From Muscardinus avellanarius (Eukaryota; Chordata; Mammalia; Rodentia; Gliridae), in assembly GCA_963383645.1 (NCBI GenBank), contig OY726560.1, forward strand, positions 89,725,093 through 89,789,092: a stretch of DNA of 64,000 bases, read 5' to 3'. Shown here in pieces: positions 31,770 through 43,840 of the stretch (the stretch's first letter is position 1; every line of letters begins with the position of its first letter). The notes below the pieces were generated by a model that searched no databases, was not told where the DNA came from, and saw only the letters and a program-made list of their open reading frames with translations. The position numbers and the translations under genes are program-made.

Positions 31770-32270
31770 TGTTATGGCTTTGGGGAAACTCTCCCCGGGG
31801 ACCCCTGTAAGGGTCCTGGACACAATTTCCCTCATTCCACAACAAAACCCCCCAAAACAGAAAAAAAAAAACATTAAAACTGCAGGTTCTTGTCCTGAAC
31901 TAAGGATAAGTATACATAGCTCGGACACTTGCTGAAGATTTAAAGAAGTTTTTTAAAAAGATAGAAATACAGAAGATAGTTACAGCCCCATGCAAATGGC
32001 ATGGGGGTGTGGTTTGAGCCAATTCACCACCCAAAGATACAGCAAGTGGACTAGACTTTTTATACTCATGACCTACATCTTGTTTACATAATTCTGACAT
32101 AGTAAATATCCCTGTAAGGTTCCTCCCCCAGCAAGGTGTGGCAAGATGTCTCCTTTCAGGAAGGTCAACCCCTCCTACCATCCTAGCTAGATTGTGTAGA
32201 TCTGTCTTTTAGAAAGAGGAAGCCCTAACTCCCCTCTCCTATTGACTTGTTAATTACTTTTATCTAAGTT
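31770..32270 (-). mobile_element. LTR, family 'TGT..ACA', copy E, truncated
   Basis: Minus-strand copy starting tgttatggctttgggg. It breaks off at about 32270, lacking about 130 bp of its U3 end, exactly where another truncated element begins. Confidence 0.78.
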
Positions 32271-32412
32271 GCCCTATTTTTTATTCTTTACTTTGAAACA
32301 GGGTCTCACTAAGTTGCGGAGGGCCTCACTAAGTAGCTGAGGCTGTCCCTGAACTGCAATCCTCTGGTCTCAGCCTCCTGAATGCTGGGATTACAAGCAT
32401 GCACCACCACGC
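32271..32412 (-). mobile_element. B1 half of a composite SINE, minus strand
   Basis: It starts within the ID/linker boundary (ccctattttttattctttac) and runs through the B1 part to gcatgcaccaccacgcc. The ID half is missing. The joint with LTR E at 32270/32271 therefore looks like a deletion that removed an end of both elements. Confidence 0.82.
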
Positions 32413-33000
32413 CTTTTTTTTTTTTAATTCCCTTTCAGCTCATATCTCTTCTCTCCTTCCTAAATATTGATAACATAAATGTTAGCTCTTTTGTTATCAT
32501 TTCATATCCTCTTAAGCCATGTTCATTTTGTTGTTATTGTTGTTCTGTTTTGTGTCTGGAATTCAAATTAGGTCATATCACTTTAAGTTATCAAATTCTT
32601 TCCCTTGTCTTTTTGCATTTTGCTGCTGAGACTTTATCCACTTAATTTTTATTACTGCAATTGCCATTATTATCTTAGTTATTTTTTATTTTGAAATTTT
32701 CATTTATATATATCTTTATATATAAATATGTAAATATTTATATATATTCTTTATATCACTTTTTTACAGTGAGGTTATTGATTTCTTTACTAAGATTTTC
32801 TTTTTTTGTTTTCAAGCATGTTTATATTAGCCATGAAAACATTTTTATTACGACTGCTTTAGAAACATCCTTAAATAATTCTAATATGTGTACTGTATTG
32901 ATGTTGAATCTATTGTCTTTTCTCATATAAAACTTTTCTGTTTCTTCATATGAAGAATAGTTTTCTATTGAAAACTGGAATTCTTGGTCTAATTTTAGTG
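32413..33000. other. No gene seen, AT-rich
   Basis: Open frames of 80-90 codons are hydrophobic low-complexity frames expected from AT-rich DNA. It may be old minus-strand LINE-1 sequence. Confidence 0.45.
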
Positions 33001-35168
33001 TATTTTTATTATTCGTGTACTGTAATCATACATATTGATTAAGTTCAGGACTTATTTGCTACTTTGAACTCAGGGAAGGGAAGATTGCCAGATGGGGTAG
33101 AAGAACAAATATCCCAATTAACTTCCTTTTATACCTATAGGATAGTTTCTTAGTTACTATAAATGGAGGTTGACTATCTGGCTTTTAAGGTCAGGGAATG
33201 TCTCATTTACTGCTCCTCACAGATCTTCCATTGACAGCATAGGGATAGCCTTATTACTGATGAGTGATAGAGAAAATTCTGTTTACATTTGCTCTCTTCT
33301 GACATTACTCTAGCATGTGAGTACATTTGTCATTCTAAGAATTAAAATGAAAGTGGAAGTCCACGTTCCCTATTTTATTTTCTTGGTTATATGGAAGTCC
33401 ACATTCCCTATTTTATTTTCTTGGTTATATGGGCCCATTAGTACCCTGTGAGTATGGAAGTTCTTAGTCTCTAATGCATCTTCTCTGACAACTAACCTCA
33501 TAGAAAATTGGGAGCATCTCCCTCACCCTCCTAGACAGGGTGAAGTCTAGACTTCTCCTCAGCCTTGGCTGTATGGAGTTCAAGGTGGACCTACTCTTCT
33601 TGTGGTGCTTGGCTGGAGTCAAATAGTTATTATCTAAAAGGTTTCTGTCTTGTTAGGCTGTTCTTTTCCTAGACCATTGATTCAGGATATCCCACTACAT
33701 TGGAGGATTTAAAAAATCTGTGTCTGTTTGTACTTCTGTGTTGTCATCTTTTGCAGCACCCACTTGGGAACATATAAGAAAAACCTAAGAATTTCACTGC
33801 TGTGTTGCTCCTCAGGTTCCAAGAATCCTAGTAGTTGATTTTTTCCCCTTCATCTCTCAGAATCTTCTCATGCTTGCATAATGCACAGGACTTTTAGTGG
33901 TACTTTCCAGGGTAGAAAAAAAACTTCTACTTTCTCTTTTTTGATGCAAAGTCTTTTAAATTTTTTTTCAGTCCTTCAAACTTGATTTTTCTACGGATAC
34001 CATGACTTTTAACTTCTAGATGATAAAAAGAGATTCAGCGTTTATAGAACTGATATTTGGAAATTTCAAACATTTCTCACATAGTATAATAGCAATATTT
34101 TTAAAGAGACATGAAATAAATAGAAAGTAAATTACTACTAACTTTTTTATATATTACAAATGATTTTCAGGAATATATGTATATCATAAAATAAAAATAT
34201 TAAGTGCATTTAGTTCTTCAGGAAATGAGAAAATACCATACGAGATCATACTTGAGTAATAAATGAAGGTCGGTTTATACATTTCATTATTATTGATGAA
34301 AGTACATAATAATCATGATAAAAATAATAATGTTCCTATTGCTAGTGGTTCTTACAGAACTCAAATTCATGTAGCCCCAGTGGCACAATCATTTAACACA
34401 CAGTACTTATAAAAACACAAATTCTCTCCATCTTAGCTTTTTTCTTTACCCTATAATAATAATATAATTGGTAAACCTGGATATCACTATCTCCAAATGT
34501 ATTTCCTGAAGAAAAAGTGAAGAATAATTCTGAAACATTAAAATGCTCAGTTCCAGGTGGTCTTGTGGGCCAGATGTTTTATATTTTCCCTGGTGTTTGG
34601 TGGTCCAATCTTTCTTTAGCCTTCATGGGCAGAATAATTTGCCCTTTCTAACTCATCAAGTTAAATTGTATGGCTTGTTTTTATGTAAAATAATCTGATT
34701 TAATTGGTCAATTATATTAATAAAAATATTTCTCTGGTCAACCAACCATTTAAAAACCTAGGATAGAAAATCAATCAATTTATAAGGATAGAAAAAATAA
34801 CTAGGAAGAGAAAAACAAAATGGGATTTCTTTGCAAAGGTGAGTTCCAAAAACACTATAATTAGCAAGTAATTATAACTTCAATAAAAATTGACATGCAT
34901 TTTTAAAGAATGCTATATTGAACATTAGTAAGTTTTGTATAAGACAGAAATACAGGTGTGTAGATATAATCCTGAAAGGGGTTCATCAGCTGAGCACTAA
35001 TTTAATAAGTCATTCTATCTTTTTCATCCTTCTTTATCCCATTCTAACATTATTTTTCCATATCCTAATCACTGTCTTCGGGGTTTGTTTTCCCCCAGGT
35101 AGTACATGATCATGGATTGGTAAACCCATAAAAATTTTTTTTGCAATAAATCATAGTTTTAAAAAAAC
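33001..35168. other. No gene seen; includes a 38-bp tandem duplication
   Basis: About 2.2 kb without a recognised element. A 38-bp unit (tggaagtccac.ttccctat...) is tandemly duplicated at 33354-33391 and 33392-33429 with one difference. No coding frame above about 60 codons. Confidence 0.55.
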
Positions 35169-35171
35169 CTC

Positions 35172-35391
35172 TAACCGAGTGTGGTGGCATACCCTTGTAA
35201 TCCCAGTACTTGGGAGGCTGAGATAGGAGGATAGCAGGTTCATGGATAGCCTTAGCTACTTATTGAGGCTCCCCATAATTTACTGAGACCCTGTTTTAAA
35301 ATGAAGAATAAAAATAATATGGCTGGTGTTATAGCTCAGAGGTAGAATGTCCCTGGGTTCAATCCACAGTACTGTTTAAAAAAAAAAAAGC
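35172..35391 (+). mobile_element. B1-ID composite SINE
   Basis: B1-like start gagtgtggtggcat, linker ttttaaaatgaagaataaaaat, ID module (gctggtgttatagctcagagg) and a terminal A tract. Confidence 0.88.
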
Positions 35392-36290
35392 TCTAAGAAA
35401 TTCCCATAGGTACCACTGATCATATGAATTTTTATAATCTTTTTTTATCAAAAAGTTTGTTTTATTTTCTCACTAGCCTTATGGAACCCAAATAATTTTG
35501 CTTCTACAAATCTTGACCTTTCTTTGTGATATCATCTGAATACCAACTTGTAACAAATTATCTGTTCTATCTAGTCTGTTCAGTGTTAAAATTTATAACT
35601 ATGCTGTTTATTTGAACTGATGCCTTAAAGATCTCCTAACAAAAACAAACTTATAACAAAAATATATGTAAAGTACTTTTATTGTAATACTAAAGCTTAA
35701 AAATTACATGTAGTTAATAATGACAGAGATGAAGGTAATTTGTTTTGCTAAATAGTACATAGAATTTTAAATAAATAGAATAAAAAAGAAAATATAAGAA
35801 ATTTCTGTTGAGGAGCTAAACACAAGGTGATAAATCTACCATCACTAGTGACAATTTTAAGAATACCAAGCACAGTATAGTCATGTCATTATTTAGAACA
35901 GTTTACTTAAACATTTTAGCCCATACTTACATATAATGGGTCTTCATTATAGGTAGGTCCTACTCCAGTAAATCTTAAATATGTTGCTGAATAACAGGGA
36001 TTGCAACTCATAAGTTTGAAATTTAAATAAGCAGAATAAAAGTGACATAGATTATTACTATAATGTTTGATTCCAGACTGTAGACATTTCTAATCAAGTA
36101 CTTTCAAAATTCAACTCTTTCAAATATGATTTTTAAGATTATAACACTCCTAAAGTTAGGTTAAAGAACAATAATTACTAGAGGAGAAATTAGGGTACAT
36201 GTATCTCAAATTAGCAAGCCAATTTTATTATGACCTTTATTTTTTATCATTGATACTCATGATTAAAAGGTACAATAAAAATCATCTATT
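35392..36290. other. No gene seen, AT-rich
   Basis: About 0.9 kb without coding frames, recognised repeats or RNA genes. Confidence 0.55.
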
Positions 36291-36444
36291 CACCAGGTGT
36301 GGTGGTGCACTCTTTTAATTCCCACACTTGGGAGGCGGAGACAGTAGGATCACACAGGTTCAAAGCCAGCCGTGCGCACTATCTTAGGAGACGCTGTTTC
36401 CAAATAAAAATGTAAAAATAGGTCTGGGAGTGTAGCCTAGAGGT
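36291..36444 (+). mobile_element. B1-ID composite SINE, 3' truncated
   Basis: It starts caccaggtgtggtggtgc and runs through the linker into the ID module, stopping at cctagaggt where LINE-1 sequence begins. Confidence 0.85.
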
Positions 36445-37640
36445 GAACATCTTGACTGGTTCCATTTTTCAGCAACTGAATTGTGTAGGTATGAACATAG
36501 ATACTCGTGCACTAGTTTGGTAGTTTGCTTTCCATTCTTTTGGGTAGATACCCAGAAGTGGTATTACTGGATCATATGATAGGTTAATTCCCATTCTTGA
36601 GAAGGTCCTCCATATGTTTTCCAAAGTGTTTGCACTAATTTACAATTCCACCAACAATATATTAGAGTTTCCACTTCTCCACACTTTTAACAGCATTTGT
36701 TTTTGTTTTCATTTTTAATGATTGCCATACTAGTTGGAATTAGGTAAAATGTGAGGCTAGTTTTGATTTGCATCTCTATAATTGCTAATAAAGTTGATCA
36801 TTTTTATACTTTTATTGGCCATTTGAATTTTTTTCTTTTTTAAAGTGTCTATTTAGTTCACTTTCCCATTTTTAATTATGTTATTTGTTTTCTTGGAGTG
36901 AGTTTTTTGAGTTCTATGTATATTTTAGATATTAGTCTTCAATTGAAGAAATAGTTGGCAAAAAAATTCCCCTATTTTGTTGGCTCTCTGTTGAGGATCT
37001 TGATAGTTTTATTTGCTGTACAGAAGCTCTTCAGTTTAATGCATTAATATGTATTGATCCACCTTTTCATTTCTTGTGCCTTTGGGGTTTTGTTGAGAAA
37101 GTTTTTACCTGTGCCTATGTGTTGAAGTGTTGGACTTATGCCCTCTTCAAGAAGCTGCAAGGTCTCTGGTCTGATTTCCAAGTCTTTGATCCATCTTGAA
37201 TTGACTCTTTTGCAGGGCGAGGGAGTGGGGGTTTATTTCCATTTTTCTGCAATATAATTAACCAATTTTTTCAATACCACTTGCCAAAGAGGCTATCTTT
37301 TTTCCAGTGTATGTTTTTGGCCCCTTTGTCAAAAACCAATTGGCTGTAAGTGTTTGGATTTGATTCTGAGTCTTCTATTCTGCTCCATTGGTCTATGTAT
37401 CTGTTTTTGTGTCAGTACCATGCTTTTTTATTACTATGGCTTTGTAGTATGCTTTAAAATCAGGAATTATGATTCTTTCTCCATGGTTTTTGGCTATTCT
37501 GGGATTTTTGTTGTTCCAAATGAATTTAAGGACTGATTTTTCTCTGTCTGTGAAGAATGACCTTGGTAATTTAATGGGTATTGTATTGAATCTGTAGACC
37601 AATTTTGAAAAAAAATGGCCATTTTGAGACTTTAGGAGAT
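36445..37640 (-). mobile_element. LINE-1 ORF2 3' half, minus strand
   Basis: The reverse complement runs through the RT thumb and C-terminal parts: the minus-strand frame 37393-37602 shows [17 protein letters not shown] and IPDFKAYYK. The Y/N-rich region and tatgatccagtaataccac-type blocks are at 36540-36590. It is truncated at both ends. Confidence 0.85.
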
Positions 37641-38361
37641 GGAAAGACTTTTACTAATTTTTTAATTGGATTATATAATTGGTTTTTGTCTTGCTTTTTT
37701 GTTATTGAGTTATAATTGTCATGATTGTAGTTTGGAAGCTAAACCCTTATCAGATGCATGTTTTGTAAATATTTTCTCCCATTCTATAGATTTATATTTA
37801 TTTTTATTTTTTACTATGCTGATTATTCCATTTGCTGTGAAGATTTTTAGCTTGATTTGGACCCACTTACCAAGTTTCCCTGTTGTGGCTGGTGATTTTG
37901 GTGTCATATATAAGTAATTAATACAATTAAATAGCAAAAACAAAACAAAACAGCAAAATAAACCAATTAAAAATAAAACAAAGACCTTTAAAATATATTC
38001 TTTCAAAGAAAAAAATGACTATTAGACATAAAAAGATTTTCAACATCAATAATCTTCAGGAAAATACAAGTCAATATCACCATGAGATAATGAAATATTA
38101 TCTCATAACCACTAAGATGTTTGATAAAAAAGTAAACACATAATAAGTAACAGTGAAGATATAGAAAAAATGGAAATACATGTGCATTGGAGGTTTTTCA
38201 ATAAAGTAAAAAGAACTATCATATAAATCAACCATCTCACTCCTGCGAATATATTTAAAAGAAGTGAAATCAAGATTTTTGAGATATAGTTGTACTCCCA
38301 TGTTCTTTGTAGCAATATTATAATAGCCAAGGTATAAAACATACAATATGGAAAATTCATT

Positions 38362-38365
<4 letters not shown>

Positions 38366-38403
<38 letters not shown>
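38366..38403. repeat. (TG)n microsatellite
   Basis: About 19 perfect tg units. Confidence 0.97.
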
Positions 38404-38404
<1 letters not shown>

Positions 38405-38414
38405 CACATGCCTG

Positions 38415-38573
38415 TGTGTAGTAATGGGAATAAAATACAGGAGCATTCTAAATAAGGTCTTACAAAATTGCTGAGGGCCTGGCTAAATTGCTGAGGCTCA
38501 CCTCAAACCTGGGATTGTCCTATCTCAGCTTCCTATGTACTGGGATTTCTAAAGTATACCACCAGGCCTGGTA
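38415..38573 (-). mobile_element. B1-ID composite SINE, diverged, minus strand
   Basis: ID remnant (taatgggaataaaatacaggagcattcta), shortened linker and a B1 part ending accaggcctgg. Confidence 0.8.
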
Positions 38574-38599
38574 TTTCAGCCTTTAAAAAGAAGAAACAG

Positions 38600-38910
38600 A
38601 GCTAGGCATAGTGGTACACACTTGCAATCCAGGTACTCTGAGGCTCAGACAGGAGGATCACAGGTTCATGGCCAGCATCAGCTACTTAGTGAGGATCTCC
38701 ACAACTTAGTGAGATCCTGTTTCAAAATAAATAGGAGATGAGTGCATGTATGCTTCTACATATTCTACTCCATTACAATGTATGACTACAGTGCATCAAT
38801 AAAAAATATAAAGTACAAAAAAATAAGGAAAGAATAAAAAATAGGGCTGGGGGTGTAGCTTGGAGGTAGAATCTCCCTGGGTTCAATCCCAGTACTGGGG
38901 GGAAAAAAAA
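38600..38910 (+). mobile_element. B1-ID composite SINE split by a LINE-1 tail
   Basis: The B1 half is 38600-38732 (gctaggcatagtggtacaca). The ID half is 38832-38910 (gggctgggggtgtagcttgg). The two are separated in the A-rich linker by the LINE-1 3'-end segment 38733-38831. Confidence 0.85.
38733..38831 (+). mobile_element. About 100-bp LINE-1 3' terminus
   Basis: It consists only of the last part of the squirrel-type LINE-1 3' end (gatgagtgcatgtatgcttc ... tgcatcaataaaaaat) plus an A-rich tail, inserted in the SINE linker. Confidence 0.8.
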
Positions 38911-39150
38911 GAAACTGCTGCTATACACAGTAACATGTATAAGACTGGAGAACACTATGCTAAATGCAATAAGCCAGTCACAGTAGGACAAATAATGCAT
39001 GGTTTCACTTAAAAAGCTATCTGGAATAATTAAAATTATAGAAATTGATAATAAAATGATAGTTACCAGGGATTGGAGTGGGTAAAAAACAGAAAGTTGT
39101 TGTTCAATAGGCATAAAATTCCAATCATGAAGAAATCAAATTATAAAGAT

Positions 39151-39367
39151 CTAGCCAGACATGGTGGTATCTGCTTGTAATCTCAATACTTGGGAACTGA
39201 GAGAAGGGATTGCAGGTTTGGGGCCACTGTCAGCTACTTAGTGAGGCTATCCACAACTTACTGAGACCTTGTCTTAAAATAAAGAATAAAAAATAAGGCT
39301 GGGGGTATAGCTCAGAAGTAGAATGTCCCTGGGTTCAATCTCTAGTACTGAAAAAAAAAAAAAAAAT
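39151..39367 (+). mobile_element. B1-ID composite SINE
   Basis: ctagccagacatggtgg start, linker cttaaaataaagaataaaaaa, ID module (ggctgggggtatagctcag) and a 16-20 nt A tail. Confidence 0.9.
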
Positions 39368-39465
39368 TTAGAGATCTGTTGTACAACATTGTGCCAATAG
39401 TTAATAATATTATACTATGTACTTAAAGATAAAGTGGGCAGATCTCATGCTAAGTGATTTTACTA

Positions 39466-39810
39466 TCAAGTAAAAATAAAAGATTAATATTTATACATAT
39501 AGCATATAATAGGAAAAGTAAAAGCAGCAATGTAAGCATAATAAAATTAAATATAAAATAAAATAATTTGAGTAAAAATTTACTTCAGCATAGGAAAAGA
39601 AATATAAAGCAATTGGCACCAAATCACACATACATGTCTTTCTTAAATCAATAAACAGGTTAAAGAAAGTAAGTTTAGCCACATTACATCTCATTTTAGG
39701 GACCCAAAAGAAATGCCACATTTCCTATCATGAATTGCATTTTCTCTGATAATATGTTGACCTGATTTACCTGTTATTCAGAATTATGAAATCAACCTAG
39801 GTATCATGTT
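39466..39810. other. No gene seen
   Basis: AT-rich flank of the old LINE-1. No coding frame is supported. Confidence 0.5.
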
Positions 39811-39825
39811 AAAAAATAGGTTCCA

Positions 39826-40030
39826 CTGGGCGTGGTGAAACACGCTTGTAATCCTCACGCTTGGGAGGCTGAGACAGTAGGATTGCACATGTTCTAAGCC
39901 AGCCTCAGATACTTACTGAGGCTCTCAGCAACTTAGTGAGACTCTGTTTCCAAATAAAATATAAAATAGGTCTGGGAGTATAGCCCAGAGGTATACCTCT
40001 GGGTTCCACCCACAGTACCACCACAAGGAA
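39826..40030 (+). mobile_element. B1-ID composite SINE with clear target duplication
   Basis: ctgggcgtggtgaaacacg start and ID module end agtaccaccac plus A tail. The 15-bp duplication aaaaaataggttcca lies at 39811-39825 and about 40031-40045. Confidence 0.92.
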
Positions 40031-40145
40031 AAAAAATAGGTTCCAACAACTATATATCTCAAATATATTTTGTTTTTTAGGTTTGACTTTGAAACAATGA
40101 AAATTTATATAGAGAGAAAATAAAGAGACATTCTTAAAAATTGAA

Positions 40146-40375
40146 AGCAGATGGGAGTGGTGGCACATGCTTATAACCCCAGCATTTGGGAGGCTGAGAC
40201 AGAAGAATCATACTTCAAGGACAGCCTCAGCTATTTAGTGATGCCTTTGGCAATTCAGTGAACCCTATTTCAAAATAAAGAATAAAAATTAGGGCTGGGG
40301 GTGTAGGTCGGAGGTAGAATACCCCTGGGTTCCATCCCCAGTACTGCAAAAAAAATAAAATAAAATAAAATAAAT
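40146..40375 (+). mobile_element. B1-ID composite SINE
   Basis: gatgggagtggtggcacatg start, linker tttcaaaataaagaataaaaat, ID module (ggctgggggtgtaggtcgg) and an (AAAAT)n tail. Confidence 0.9.
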
Positions 40376-42604
40376 GAGTGTAACTGTATTGCCACGACCC
40401 TGCCTCCCTTGGAGTCTGAGTGAGCCTGCACGCATGACGTGGCACATGCTTCAAGGAAAGCAGCCCTGAGGAAGAATGGGTCCATTCGCAGGAGTACTCC
40501 TTGCTCTTGGATGTTCTTTCATAGCTATTGTTCTTTTGAACTTTTCACAAACATGGCTCCAGTGATACAGGACGAGGTCCAGGAATCAAGACTGTAGGAA
40601 CAGGTGAAACTGATTCCATGAAAGATAAAATTTCTGGTAATATATCTGAGCCCTCAAACGTCCCCTGCCTTGCTCCAAGCTGTAATAAAATTGGCTAGAG
40701 AAGAAAAAGGGGATTTCAGCACATTAGTGGATATATTACAACAGCAAGATATACTTCAGGAAAGCCCAAAAGAGAACTTAGTTATACAAAAAGATTAAGC
40801 AGTTAGAAGAAAGAAGGAGGCTATGGCCCACGCCTCCCACTATTATGACTAAGTTTGGTCCTGCTTGCATTATTGGGAATAGGCTGTGGCAACCCCCTAG
40901 GGAAAAAGAAGCTAATTGGTACCATTACTGGAGTTTACAAAGATAGGGAATAGATGGGTTAACATTATTGGTAAAAAGGTATCCTATTTTAAATTAACTA
41001 GAGCAAGACCAGTTTGGTGTTTATTGACATATGCCCAAAAGTAAAGCATAACAAAGCAATTAGAAGAGGAGGTGTTTACTAGAAAATTAGAAAAGGAGGC
41101 TGTACAAAACTCCCTGGTTACATTGGACTTGGTTTTTTACAATGTTTGAAAATAGAATGAATAGAGATATTCGGATATATATAATAGAAAGGAGCTTATT
41201 ACAATATATGAAAAATATATATAAAGAACTCTTAACGACAATTTCTAGTTATAGCTTTGATCTTTTCATACAGGACAAATGTTGTACCACAAGTCTAGCA
41301 ACTGGTCAGCATGGCTGCCAAATCGAGACATGTGCAATGATGGGTATCCTAGTTAGATTGTGTATAGAAACCATAGATCTAAAAAACAATACCTTGTATG
41401 TAAGCCAAAGTTATTCAATGATGTAATTAATTTCTTTATTCTGTATATATTCCTTGCCCACTACCTTGAAAATTACACTCAGATACAACATCCTTGAGTT
41501 GTCTGTGTCTGTTTGTCACATTCAGCCAAATCCTTGCCCACCTTCCAAGACCCCTGTCCCAACAGTCTCAGTGCTCCAGCCGAGCTGGTCTGTTGCACTC
41601 TATATTAAATTGATAGTTGCCACACAATCAGGAATCATTTTAAGTTACTTTAAAGCCCAGTAATTTGATTGTACTCTCTTAATGAGATATATTCTGAGAA
41701 CAAAATACCTGCAAAACCAAACAAACCACCTTAAAACTATTTTAATAGTTACATTGTTAATGATAAGCTTGTTTTTTAATCTAAAACTATTTTGCAAGTG
41801 TAACGAAATAAAACTATTAATAATTATATTAATAAAAATCAAGATCTTAATTAAAAAGGTTTATAACATATAAGAAACTAATCAAAATTCTACAATTATA
41901 AATAATTTGTTACATGAATATATATCAATAATTCATAGTTTATATATATTCTTAAAGTACATATTTCTTTTCTCTGTCCACTATGATAGCCTAAAAACAG
42001 TGATTATTCAGTATCAATGAGCATCATTCATGTACAGATACTGGTTTCTACCTACCATTCCCTACAAAATTCAGCTAGAAGTCCTAGGAAGAATGGTTTA
42101 TTCCAGAACTGAGACAGGTAATGTACAAGCCAGGGATATTTTGTGATAAAAGTAAGCAAAGAAGCTATAAGAAATGTCTGGGTAATCATTATATCAAACT
42201 GAATCAAGAACCAGCATGAAACATGTCTCAATAGTAAATCAAGACAAATTGGGAGTTCAAAAAATAACTGTAGTGAATTAAAACCATCAAGTATTATTGT
42301 TAAATTCTGTGAGTTTATAATTATGCTTTAAAATAATATTACAAGTATTTTGAACACTATTGGACATTAGAATATACCACCTCAAAAAATGTGACAATAG
42401 GAGACCAGAATATGCCACCCCCATATATACTGCTTTACCATCTTTAGGGCTGGTTATTCTGAGAAAATGTAGACACAGCAGGAACTCTGAAAAGCTGCCA
42501 TTTTGTAAAAAAAAAATTTATAAAGGAAATCCACATCAGTAAAATTATCAGTATTGGGAAAAGGGTTGCTCCAGATGATTTTTATTATAGTAATTCTAAG
42601 ACTT
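40376..42604. other. Unassigned; possible degenerate retroelement
   Basis: No gene is recognised in 2.2 kb. A frame from the ATG at 40476 (MGPFAG) has a hydrophobic N-terminus but ends within about 30 codons. At 40700-41110 several neighbouring frames read as broken protein-like text rich in charged residues (around RRLWPTPPTI), suggesting decayed retroviral or retrogene coding DNA. At 41440-41630 a cgagctggtctg/ctgtgtctgtttgtcac segment is less AT-rich and could be an LTR part. The family was not identified. Confidence 0.3.
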
Positions 42605-42805
42605 TTTTTTGTATTGGAAATTGAACCCAAGAATGTCCTACCTCCAACCTACACCCCTATCCCTATTTTATTTTTATTTTGAAACAAGATCTTACTAAAG
42701 TTGTGAGGGCCTCTCTTAAGATGCGGAGGCTGGCTTCAAACCTGTGATACTCCTATCTCAGCCTCCCAAGTACCAGGATTATAAGACTGCATCACCATAC
42801 CCTAT
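42605..42805 (-). mobile_element. B1-ID composite SINE, minus strand
   Basis: ID module (ttgaacccaagaatgtcctac), linker ttattttgaaacaagatc and a B1 part to catcaccatacc. Confidence 0.85.
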
Positions 42806-43365
42806 ACCTGGAAGACTTTTTAATCTGAATAGCAAGAAAATTTTTATCTGAGACACATTTCCACCCCTCATTTCCTCATAACTTATCTCTACTAACTCCT
42901 GAAATTTCTTTCTGTAGCTCTGAATGCCATGCAAGCTTCAATCATCTAGCCTTTCTTAGAGTCTCATATTTTGTGGAATTCCCATGCTTATGCACATAAT
43001 TATAGTGGTTTTATATCCTATTCATCTGTCTCATATCAGTTTAATCTGAAGCTCAGCCAAAGAACATAGAAGGGCAGAGAAAAGCAATTTTCACTATTTT
43101 ACCTCTCCTAAGGCTCCTTGGCTTAGGGACTAACTCATTATTTTAAATATTGGTTACAAAAAAGAAGGGGTGATATTCAAGAGTTAATATTGCTATATCA
43201 ATTTTAGTGAGAGTAGATAAAAAATTCTTCCTATAAAATTATTTTAGTTAATAAAAGAAGACATTATGGAACTAGCATACCATCATTTTGCAAACCCTTA
43301 GTTAAATGACTAAATAAAGAAAATGGTTATCTACAGCTGATTTTACCATAAAAAGAAATAGAACT
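42806..43365. other. No gene seen
   Basis: AT-rich, without coding frames or recognised repeats. Confidence 0.5.
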
Positions 43366-43367
43366 AG

Positions 43368-43615
43368 GCTGATCATGGTGATACACACCTATAATCTCAG
43401 CACCTAGAAGGATGTCTCAGTACCTAGAAGGATGAGACACAAAGATCACAGGTTTGAAGCCAGCTCCAGAAGAAAGAGAGGCCAGACTTAGCAACTTAGG
43501 CCTTCAACAACTTAGTGAAACCTTGTTTCAAAATAAAAGAGTAAAATAGAATGGAAAGATATATTTCAGAGGTAAAATGTCCCTGAGTTCAATCCCCAAT
43601 ACTGAAAAAAAAAGA
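43368..43615 (+). mobile_element. B1-ID composite SINE with internal 20-bp tandem duplication
   Basis: gctgatcatggtgatacacacc start. The unit tctcag.acctagaaggatg is duplicated at 43395-43414 and 43415-43434. The ID module is degenerate. Confidence 0.85.
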
Positions 43616-43724
43616 AACAAAAAAAGAAAGAGAGCTACAATTAGACATTGTGCTCTACCTTCAGTAAAAGCAGAGAAAGCACTTGAAAAGTTGTCCTGTG
43701 AAAAGTGGGAAATGAGAAAACGCT

Positions 43725-43815
43725 AAACGACTGATGTGTGCATGTATGCCTCTACCATCTTCTACCCCATTAAGATGTATGATTACAATGCACCAATAAA
43801 AAAGGAAAAAAAATA
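43725..43815 (+). mobile_element. LINE-1 3' terminus, short
   Basis: gactgatgtgtgcatgtatg ... gatgtatgattacaatgcaccaataaaaaa, the shared LINE-1 end, followed by an A-rich tail. Confidence 0.8.
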
Positions 43816-43840
43816 AAATTTGCAAAAAATATTAAATTTG

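Larger units (their letters stand above)
37641..39465. mobile_element. Old LINE-1 with 5' inversion, later split by SINEs and a microsatellite
   Basis: 37641-37920 is minus-strand ORF2 DNA and 37940-38360 is plus-strand DNA, starting at about the same LINE-1 position (ccaattaaaaa near both ends). This is the pattern left by twin priming. The plus-strand part continues at 38930-39140 (tagttaccagggattggagtgg) and 39368-39465 (gtacaacattgtgccaatagttaataatattatac), the recognisable 3' UTR of older LINE-1, between later insertions. Confidence 0.7.
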
